Assembly (NCBI GenBank): GCA_029891385.1
Contig: CM057233.1
Span: 56,498,063 to 56,562,062, forward strand
Source: Erythroxylum novogranatense
Taxonomy: Eukaryota; Streptophyta; Magnoliopsida; Malpighiales; Erythroxylaceae
Direction of reading: 5' to 3'
DNA length: 64,000 nt
Shown: positions 56,547-64,000 of the stretch, piece after piece
How the letters are laid out: each line of letters starts with the position of its first letter
Position numbering within the stretch: position 1 is the stretch's first letter
Position numbers and translations under genes: made by a program
Notes under the pieces: generated by a model
Told to the model about the DNA's origin: nothing
Databases searched by the model: none
Seen by the model: only the letters and a program-made list of their open reading frames with translations

Positions 56547-57329
56547 CTATTGACCAGGTTCATTGCAATGAAAGCAAACTCCCTCCTTGGGTTCCTTAGT
56601 CTTAGCTTTAGGCTTGGGCTTGGGCTTGGACTTGGGTACTTTACCTTTGTCCTTTGTTGTACCCTTCTTCTTGAAAGCTTTTCCCTTTTGAACCACAAGA
56701 ACTTCATTGGTGGTCTTAACCTTTCCCTTTAAGTTCTCTTCAGCAGTTTTCAGCATCCCATGAAATTCATCAATGGACTTCTCCATATTATGCATGTTGT
56801 AGTTAAGAATGAACTGATCATATTCATCAGTCAAAGATGCTAGAATAAGATCAGTTGCCAATTCTTGACTAACAGGTGCACCTAATTTCTCAAGATGATG
56901 AATGTAACTCTTCATCTTGAGAACATGAGCACTCACGGGTGTGCCAAGAGTCATCTTGCATGAATTCAATGCCTTAGTGGTTCTAAACCTCTCTTGGCTT
57001 GCTTGCTCTTGAAACATAGTTTTCAGTTGAGCAAGCATGTCATAGGCCTCCATTTCCTCTAAATCCTTCTGAAGGTCAGAGATCATGGTGCATAATATAA
57101 GGCATGACACATCCGTAGAGTCATTGATATGCTTCGTGTAAGCATCCTTTTGAGCCTTAGGTGCATTTGCTGGTGGTTCCTCAGGTATGAGCTCTTCTAA
57201 GACATAAAGCTTTCTTTCTTGTTTGAGAACAATTCTCAAGTTCCTATACCAATCTAGGAAATTTGTTCCATTAAGCTTTTCTTTCTCTAAGATAGATCGC
57301 ATATAAAGGTTTGTGGATGGAGTAGCCAT
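56547..57329 (-). pseudogene. gag of B
   Basis: Starts ATG 57329 (MATPSTNLYMRSILEKEKLN), capsid region (NFLDWYRNLRIVLKQERKLY; MLAQLKTMFQEQASQERF; ATDLILASLTDEYDQFILNY), lysine-rich linker with KPKPKPK repeats, and zinc knuckle CFHCNEPGQ*KRNC in which the stop TAG (56547-56549) replaces the expected tryptophan. 260 codons to that stop; the frame then continues into protease without a shift, so Gag and Pol form one reading frame as in other plant copia elements. Confidence 0.95.
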
Positions 57330-58681
57330 AATCTACAAAAATTATGCAATAAGGGTCAACATTCATATATTATGAGGTATTAGCTCCCACTCAAATAAAT
57401 AACCCTCAATTGAAAAATGGGAGAAACAAGATCCATATTTCACTAAGTCCTAAGAAAGCTTTGGCTTAACACTCAAAACTTAGTTATTTAGGTAGAAAAC
57501 TCTTTTCAATTACATCACATGTAACTCTTGATGGGCTTATGTTAAAATACATCTTATGTACTGCATGTATGTAAAAACCCAATCTTATGCCCTAAGCCCA
57601 AAACCGTTTTGATAGCTTAGTCAAGTTTAACCATATTTTACCTATGAATAGCACCATTATTCAAATGTCTTCCCTAGATGATCCTTACATGCCTTGCTTT
57701 GGCAAAAACCCACACAAAGATAAGCTAGAGATAAACATTGGTAAAGATTTATGGAAGGCATATAAACTTGAAATTATGAAGAGGGTCGTTTTTAGTAGAT
57801 TATGAAGGCTACTAATCCTATTAGTAAGGGTATTTGTACTATGCTATTTCTAATCCTATACTACAACTTACTTGAGTATATATATATTAGAAGTATAGAA
57901 TAGTAACTTACACTTGAATATAAATATTCAAAAAATATAAATAAACACATGTAACATCACCCAGAATATATAACACATAACGAACAAACAAGCGTATGGG
58001 AAGCTTCCCCTTGCTGGGCTTGTCAGTCTACTAGAAGGGATGATAGTCGACTGGAAGAGATGATAGTCGACTGGTCGACTTGTGCTAGTCGACTGGAACC
58101 AATGTCAGTCGACTGGAACAAACATTTTTGCTGAAACACTCATCTCCGCTCTCCGATTAGTCGACTGGAATACTTCTAGTCAACTGGAAGAGCTGATAGT
58201 CGATTGGTCGACTTATGTTAGTCGACTGGTCAACTTATGCTAGTCGACTGGAACCAATGTTAGTCGACTGGAAAATTTTTTTTTGCTGAAACACTCATCT
58301 CTACTCTCCGATTAGTCGACTGGAACACTTCTAGTCGACTGGAAGAGATGATAGTCGACTGGAGTATCCTTGTCCAACATGGATACTTGCGGTTTCCTAT
58401 TCCACTTCCATGTCTTACATGGTGGAAACCCTAGCAGCCACCACCTTTCGGTCAAACCCTTCATGCTTGTCATATATTCTCATCAGTACCAAGATAATCA
58501 ACAGATCCGAAAAGAACATGCATGAAATAAAAACACTTTCGTATCACGCAACCAAAAAAACTGTGAGCACATGTAATCCAAACGTGCATATTTTCGATTA
58601 TACAGAAGCCAAAATCGTGAACACATGTAATTAAAACACGTATATTAACGATTATACAGAAGAACCTGGCTCTGATACCAC
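57330..58681 (-). other. Leader of B with primer site
   Basis: Untranslated leader between 5' LTR and gag. The primer site GTGGTATCAGAGCC lies next to the LTR (58668-58681, minus strand). It holds the AGTCGACT array at 58022-58366. No frame of interest. Confidence 0.85.
58022..58366. repeat. TAGTCGACTGGA array in leader of B
   Basis: More than a dozen copies of TAGTCGACTGGA or GGTCGACTT variants, in clusters separated by shared spacers (AACACTCATCTC.GCTCTCCGATT occurs twice). The palindromic core is AGTCGACT. Part of the array is itself duplicated (about 58025-58170 and 58185-58330). Confidence 0.9.
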
Positions 58682-60088
58682 TGTTGGATCGCGTACGGTC
58701 CAAGTATTCACAATACACTGCAGAAAAAGACCATACAATAACATGAAGTATAATCAAAAATACCAAGGATGTACGAAAATACCTTATTTCCGTGGATAGG
58801 TTGCTTCTTTGTTAGATTCCAGGACACTGCAAACACGAATGCCCTCTACCGGCATCCACACGAGTATGCACGATCCGAGCTGCGACTATGGTGTGCTAGC
58901 ACGTCCTCAAACTCTTTTCGAACGTTGCACGGTTTTCCTGACAATAGTGTCTTTATTTTTTTTAATGAGACCTAAGCTTCTCTATTTATAGAGAAACCCT
59001 AATCCCATTGAGGCCCTAATAAGTTTCGGCCAATTATATCTCATATAATAGAAGCCCGACAACTTAATTCCAATCTAACCCAATAAGTATATCTACATAT
59101 ATTTATTCAATACCTAATAAATTAGGCCCAAGAGAATAACCCCAGATCACATCACTCTTTGTGTGCGACCCTGTAGGCTCATTCGATGTTGGCAATGAGC
59201 TTGATCACACTTCAAGGCCTATAAGTCATAAACGGCCTCTAGCAAGACATTATGACTACCCAAATCAAATGAGGATCGATAATCCGATTTAACCTGTAAC
59301 TATGGTTATAAGCTCAGTCCTTTTGTAACACGATATCAAGATTAATCACAAGGCATAGTACATGTCAACCTTTGATTAATCATAGTTTCTTGATCCCCAA
59401 GTTGACTGATTATAACAAATGACATTGATGACTCTTCATCAATTCATTTGAGCAAGGCCATGCATTCCTTCAGTCACACTTGTCAAGAGGCCCAAATGAT
59501 ATCTCTCTCATTTAAGAGAGGTACAAATCCCATCTACATCATTTGCATCCCTCCGCATGATTCATTTAGTGTCCAACATAAGACTACTTGTTATTCGGTT
59601 AAAAATAACTTAGTCTAATATCAAAACACTAAATTCCTCATGTAGGGAACCATGATGACTTCAGTTCAAGGGACTAAAGTCAAACCATATTAAGAATCAC
59701 TAATGACATGAAACCATGTAGTATTCTTTATGTGGGTCGGTCCAATATATGTTCTCTAACATATATCTATGTTTCTGATTTGATATCTTATATCCATGAC
59801 CAGTAAAATGTGATCATCAATCAGAACACATACTAGTCTTAATTCATTATTGTTCCACCAATAATGATCGACCAGGGACAGTCTAGAATAGAGTTATAAC
59901 GCTTATGGTTTTACTATCAAGTCACATACTTGATGACATAAGTCTAATACTATTCATGGAATGTAAATCACATTACATAAACGAAATACATGCATATATA
60001 AAGGAATACCTCATAATATATTATTAACAAGTCATAATGCTAATACATGAATCACAAATATCCATTGGCCTAGGGCACACTACTAACA
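58682..60088 (-). repeat. 5' LTR of B
   Basis: 1,407 bases, partner of 29553-30976, followed by the target duplication AGCTG (60089-60093). Confidence 0.96.
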
Positions 60089-60093
60089 AGCTG

Positions 60094-60420
60094 CAAGTTA
60101 TTGCTCACGGACGTTCTGGATCAAGTACCAATTAGAAGATTATTCAATGCAAGAAGAACAAATCCCAATCTTCTGTGACAACACAAGTGCTATCAACCTC
60201 GAAGAATCCAATACAACACTCGAGGGTAAAGAAAATTGAAGTTATACATCATTTCCTACGAGACTACATACAAAGGAAGATCGTTAGTCTACAGTTTGTT
60301 GAGATGAATTATAAATGGGCATATATCTTCACTAATCCATTGAGTGAAGAAAGATTCAGACAAATCAGACGAAACCTGAATATGGTAGTGTTGAGTGATC
60401 AATTGTCTGACACATCATGA
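60094..60420 (+). pseudogene. RNase H of G, right part
   Basis: Continues the RNase H frame after B: WIKYQLEDYSM (about 60110) and PIFCDNTSAINL (about 60155), then after a frameshift NPIQHSRVKKIEVIHHFLRD (about 60205) with the usual C-terminal words ending in LSEERFRQIRRNLNMV. Stop TGA 60418-60420. The join across a 30.5-kb insertion confirms that the two halves belong together. Confidence 0.9.
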
Positions 60421-60744
60421 CCCAGATGATTTTCTTAGTTAAGAAGATAAAAAATAGTAAGATTTCAAGGTAACAGTAACAGTAAGTTACAGACGGTAAT
60501 TTCTTTCGTGAGAAAGTTTTGGAGGGAAATCTTTTCAAAGCCTTGAAAATATCAACTACTCTAGAACACTCTTGAAATACTCTGAAATTGACTTTTGCAG
60601 AACTCTCAACAAAACATTTCATTACTCTGTTTTTGATATCAAGTTCTCTTTGCTCACACTCTCAACTTCAGAAAATAACATCATCACTTTGAGAAATACG
60701 TTTGTGCGTTTAGTTTTTGTCTACAGATACAAATAAAGCAATCA
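60421..60744 (+). other. Spacer between pol and env-like region of G
   Basis: No open frame of note. In Sireviruses the env-like frame follows pol after such a spacer. Confidence 0.5.
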
Positions 60745-61575
60745 ATGAATTATGGAAAACACGTTGATTTCGATTCATTGAAGAACCAGATGGACATCGA
60801 ACTAGAGATTCATGCAGCTGGATGGAAGAACTTCTTTCAGGTCTGTGAAACAATTTACCTGAATGAAGTATATGAGTTCTGGAAGAATGCAAAGGTAGTA
60901 GACAATACTTTAGTATCAGTGGTGGATAGATTATCGGTCATTGTGACACAGGAGTCAATCAAGAAAGCTACTGAATGTCCATATGTTGGAGCAAAGGTCG
61001 CTCATAAAACAAGATGGATGACTCAAGCCAGTATAGAGAAGGCACATATCAATTGAAAACTCTATGGATGTAGTGACCCAAAGGAGAAGAAGGCCTTAAC
61101 TCTTGTGCCGAAGGCTAAGGTTCTACATGCGCTACTCTTCCATTGTATTCTACTAAGAACAGGATCAAAGAATGTGGTGACAACGATATATGAACAATGC
61201 CTATTCCATCTACTCAACCATCAACCCATAGATCTACCACACCTAATCCTCAATTACATGACAAAGTCGAAAAGAGACTCTAATGCCCTACCATATGGAA
61301 TGCTACTGACAAGAATCTTCAGAAATTCTGAAATTTTTCTTGAGAGAGGAAACATAATGAAGATGAACATTAAAAGCATCATTAATGCGACAACTGTTAG
61401 TAAAATGGGCTTGAAGAATCAAGAAAAGGAGGATATAGATTCTATGGCGAAAGCAAGTACTGAGGGGGAGCATATTGTCAAACGCAGTTTGAGTGAAAAG
61501 GTAACTCCCACAAGGAAAAAAATCTCAATCCACTGGAAGAATGTCTACAAAAGAAAAGAAGAAATCTTTAGATGA
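60745..61575 (+). pseudogene. Env-like / 'plant transposon protein' frame of G, N-terminal
   Basis: ATG 60745 opens a frame with one internal stop (61054-61056) that otherwise runs in the same frame to 61575. Words such as FFQVCETIYLNEVYEFWKNA, GAKVAHKTRWM and LVPKAKVLHALLFHCILLR resemble the extra protein encoded after pol in many plant copia and gypsy elements (env-like, 'putative plant transposon protein'). I see no convincing signal peptide or transmembrane helix. The function of this family is not established. It is placed where Sireviruses carry their env-like ORF. Confidence 0.65.
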
Positions 61576-63040
61576 ATTAATGAAAGTTAAGACAATTTCT
61601 CATAGAGAAGAAAGTTAGGTGCAACAGATTGAAAGACAAGTGTCTCTGAAGAGAAAAGGGGAGACACTTCATTCAGAAAAATCCAAACAAGCAAAAAGGT
61701 CACCAAGAAAAGGAAAAAGGTCTGACTCATGGTGAAGATTTTGGATAGAAAACACCACAGACAACTAGATCTTTAGTCTCAATTTTGCAAGAAGAGCTAG
61801 CAAAATTGATTAAAGAAACAGAAATTAAGAGGAAGTTGGTGTTTGAGAGAAAGAAACCTCAACCTCAACAAAAAACTCCTTCTAGGTTGGTAGAAGAAAG
61901 TAAGAAGTAGAAAACCAGTCAGAAAAAGAGTACTCCAACTGATGTTCAATAAAAGCAAAAGTCAGTTGAAAATAGTTCAGCACATGTTAATCCTTCTCAA
62001 CCTATGAGAAAAAAGGATTTAAAACTGAAGGTGATTGAAGAAGTTGTACCTGTTAGGAGTAGAAGCTCAATAATTATAAGAGAACCGTTGAGAAGGTTGG
62101 TCAAGTTAGAATTCAAACCAATATTAGTAAATAATCGATCAATACATATGTTAAATCATGGAGAGAAAAGGTTATATGGTGTTCTGCGAGATGAGAAGTC
62201 AGAGCCATTTCCAACACAGATGACCAAGGAGAGGTATACTATTTACCCAATCACAAAAAGAACAATGATCAATATTGTACCTAACATACAACCAAGACCT
62301 TCAATTGTACGCAATAAAGATAAAAGGAATAAGAAAATGCATCAAAAAGGAATTACAGGTGATTTGACAGAAGATCAGATAGAAGCCAAAATGAGGAACA
62401 TAGATGAGGCATATTATGCAGCTCAACCGAGAGGAATCCTTGTTTCACATCATATCTCAAAAGCATCAAGAAGTCATTGTGGCCACGTTACCACAAATGA
62501 AACTTCTTAGGTAGTTGGCAGAATAACAGAAAGGCAGTACAAAACCATCAAAATTAGAAGTATTAATTTCAACATAGAGACTCTTGTGCCCCTAATCATG
62601 CACTTTAGACCTTTGAGCTATATATCATCAATTAAAGATGTACTACACCTTATTGGAAAACCAGTTCCAAAGCTACCTAGACCTGATGATCTTGACCCCC
62701 TGAAGGAAACCTATCGTTCAAACCTCTTGTTTTCACATTCATTGAATTGGATGTCTTATCTTCAGAACCATTTGTTGCTATAAACTTCCTTCCACCAAGA
62801 ACACCCCAACATGATCCCACTATTGGTTTCGAAGAAGCTAGTCACTTACAACAGGGGAGTCATGAAGCCTTGGTTAAGGAAATTGAATAAATTCATGACA
62901 AGGTTGATGATCTGCGTGACTCAGCGGGTGATTTACATGAGGAAGTAGCTCATTTACGAGTTTCTATTTAAGAAGACCTCAAGTTGATCCGCACTGATAT
63001 GCAAAAAATGTTCTCTGAGATTATGAAGCATCTTCGATGA
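61576..63040 (+). pseudogene. Env-like region of G, C-terminal and coiled coil
   Basis: Degenerate continuation: lysine-rich low-complexity sequence (61576-62000), an open piece 62004-62510 (for example RGILVSHHISKASRSH), a piece 62586-62783 (HFRPLSYISSIKDVLHLIG), and a heptad-like coiled coil near 62900-63038 (DDLRDSAGDLHEEVAHLRV; LIRTDMQKMFSEIMKHLR) ending at TGA 63038-63040. A C-terminal coiled coil is common in the env-like proteins of Sireviruses. Several stops interrupt it. Confidence 0.6.
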
Positions 63041-63262
63041 AGATTTTTGATTAATAACAAATAGGGTGAGAAGAGAAGAAGAAGAGAAAGATAGGAGAAA
63101 AGCAGAAGCAAAAGAAGAAAGAACATGGGGAGACCAGAGACAAAGAAGATAGTACTGATTACATTTTTTTCACATGTGTATATCTTTGATATCTTCTTAT
63201 TCATTATATAAATAATATTCATTTATCTTTATAAAATTATAATTATTTGTTATCATAAAAAA
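63041..63262. other. 3' untranslated remnant of G
   Basis: Purine-rich (AGAAGAAGAGAAAGATAGG) and then AT-rich. No clear polypurine tract or 3' LTR before the sequence changes at 63263. Confidence 0.45.
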
Positions 63263-64000
63263 TGTAGCACCCCACTCCCGCGAGACCCGAACCCGACATC
63301 GACGGTGATATCCGAGCCCGCGACGAGGGTGGTATGCTAGGGCAGTCAATGCAGTGTAAAAACTCATTATGATATATTTTTAAATTTTTTGAAACAGACG
63401 AGTGCGCGGAATTTACAATAAACGATTCGGGCCCATGATACGAAAACCCATTTCAGTCATACACTTTATCAAAGATCACTTTTCAAACAATATTTATCAA
63501 TTAGGGCCCTCAAACAATTTAGTACCATTTTTGCGGAATATAAATTTACACATAAGTCAAAATCACACAAATACAGACGTGAACTGATCCCGACATCGAA
63601 CACCGACTCTCTTGTAGTAATCATACTCCCGGTTCAGTAACGGGGTACTCTTCAATCCCTAAAAAATATTTGCAATTTTGGGTGAGTTTGCGAACTCAAT
63701 GAGAAACCATCATCGATGGTTCACTCAATTCATGCATAAACACACAATTTACCAATTATAACACACAATCACAATTCACAAATGTAAGGCGTAACGCCTT
63801 TCATACCATCCACATTTACTCATAATATATATGCAATGCACATGAGACCTTTTTCATTTTCATTACGTTGTTGTGACCGCTGCTACCAAATCGCCCCGAT
63901 GGCGGGCACATTGCGTTGAGCCAGTGGCTCTGAAAACATTGGGCTTGAAGCCCTGATACATTGAGCCTGAGGCTCTGAATACGTTGGACCTGAGGTCCTG
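63263..64000 (-). mobile_element. LTR-like sequence, runs off window
   Basis: Begins TGTAGCACCCCACTCCCGCG; the reversed sequence would end ...GGGGTGCTACA, as gypsy (Tekay-like) LTRs do. The segment 63670-63695 read in reverse (CTCATTGAGTTCGCAAACTCACCC) parallels the GAGCT..GAGCTCACC segment at about 7990 and 52511. It abuts G directly, suggesting that G's 3' end was disrupted by this insertion. No coding sequence within the window. Confidence 0.5.
63918..63998. repeat. Four 13-base hairpin units, ~23-base period
   Basis: GAGCCAGTGGCTC (63918-63930), GGGCTTGAAGCCC (63941-63953), GAGCCTGAGGCTC (63963-63975), GGACCTGAGGTCC (63986-63998). Each is a perfect 5-base stem with a 3-base loop, and changes occur in both arms together. 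The array probably continues beyond 64000. Confidence 0.9.

Larger units (their letters stand above)
29553..60088 (-). mobile_element. Ty1/copia element B, split by C and D
   Basis: Minus-strand copia element inserted in the RNase H of G. Target duplication AGCTG at 29548-29552 and 60089-60093. LTRs 29553-30976 and 58682-60088; primer site GTGGTATCAGAGCC next to the right LTR; polypurine tract next to the left LTR. Own sequence after removing C (31209-40879 plus one CGCTA) and D (41472-54169 plus one TTTTC) is about 8.2 kb. Gag-pol is then one frame from 57329 to 30997, about 1,317 codons, with four stop codons only. Same copia group as A and C by protein wording. Confidence 0.96.
24258..63262 (+). 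mobile_element. Sirevirus-like copia element G, carrying the nest
   Basis: Plus-strand copia element: 5' LTR, primer site, gag with UBN2-type capsid and zinc knuckle, protease, integrase, reverse transcriptase, RNase H, and a long env-like region after pol, which is the Sirevirus layout. It is split at 29552/60094 by element B; the RNase H frame resumes exactly after the AGCTG duplication. Own sequence is 24258-29552 and 60094-63262. No 3' LTR is found; the element stops at an LTR-like sequence beginning at 63263, so its 3' end is lost or displaced. Confidence 0.85.

Overview
This is a piece of a plant (angiosperm) nuclear genome, almost entirely built of LTR retrotransposons and their fragments. 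The evidence is Ty1/copia and Ty3/gypsy elements with plant-type primer-binding sites (TGGTATCAGAGC, and TGGCGCC-type), an endogenous caulimovirid (plant pararetrovirus) fragment, and three plant gene remnants: an arabinogalactan protein, a PPR protein and a ZSWIM7/SWS1-like protein. No intact host gene, rRNA, tRNA or CRISPR array is visible. The species cannot be named from the sequence.

Layout. 1-7435: 3' part of a decayed copia element (A, plus strand) whose 5' LTR lies before the window. 7436-9240: non-coding, LTR-like. 9234-14126: a small gene island, all of it damaged (unknown coding tail, AGP, PPR, ZSWIM7-like). 14227-14880: AT-rich. 14881-24257: caulimovirid fragment split by a non-autonomous Athila-like element (F, 16592-23347, 5-bp duplication ATTGG). 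24258-63262: a Sirevirus-like copia element (G, plus) carrying a nest. Copia B (minus, 29553-60088, duplication AGCTG) sits in G's RNase H. B is itself split by copia C (minus, 31209-40879, duplication CGCTA) and by a gag-only Sirevirus-like element D (minus, 41472-54169, duplication TTTTC). D contains the non-autonomous gypsy-like element E (plus, 42779-48625, duplication AAGTC) and an LTR-like insertion (50717-52875). G resumes at 60094 and ends with an env-like region. 63263-64000 is an LTR-like sequence on the minus strand running off the window.

Excising C and D while keeping one copy of each target duplication leaves the gag-pol of B in one continuous frame of about 1,317 codons. Its only lesions are four stops, each at an expected tryptophan codon. 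Most other coding regions are heavily frameshifted.

The most unusual signal is in the non-coding parts. Arrays of a short palindrome built on AAGTCGACTT (or AGTCGACT) occur in LTRs, leaders or internal spacers of A, C, D and B, although D belongs to a different copia lineage. Several rearrangements coincide with the GTCGAC core: an inverted 23-mer between the two D LTRs, the end of the D pol deletion, and an array present in the C LTR but absent from the A LTR. A second palindrome family (CGTCGCGACG) marks E and the 50.7-52.9 kb insertion. The leaders of A and C, the E LTR and the terminal LTR-like sequence carry series of small hairpins whose two arms vary together.
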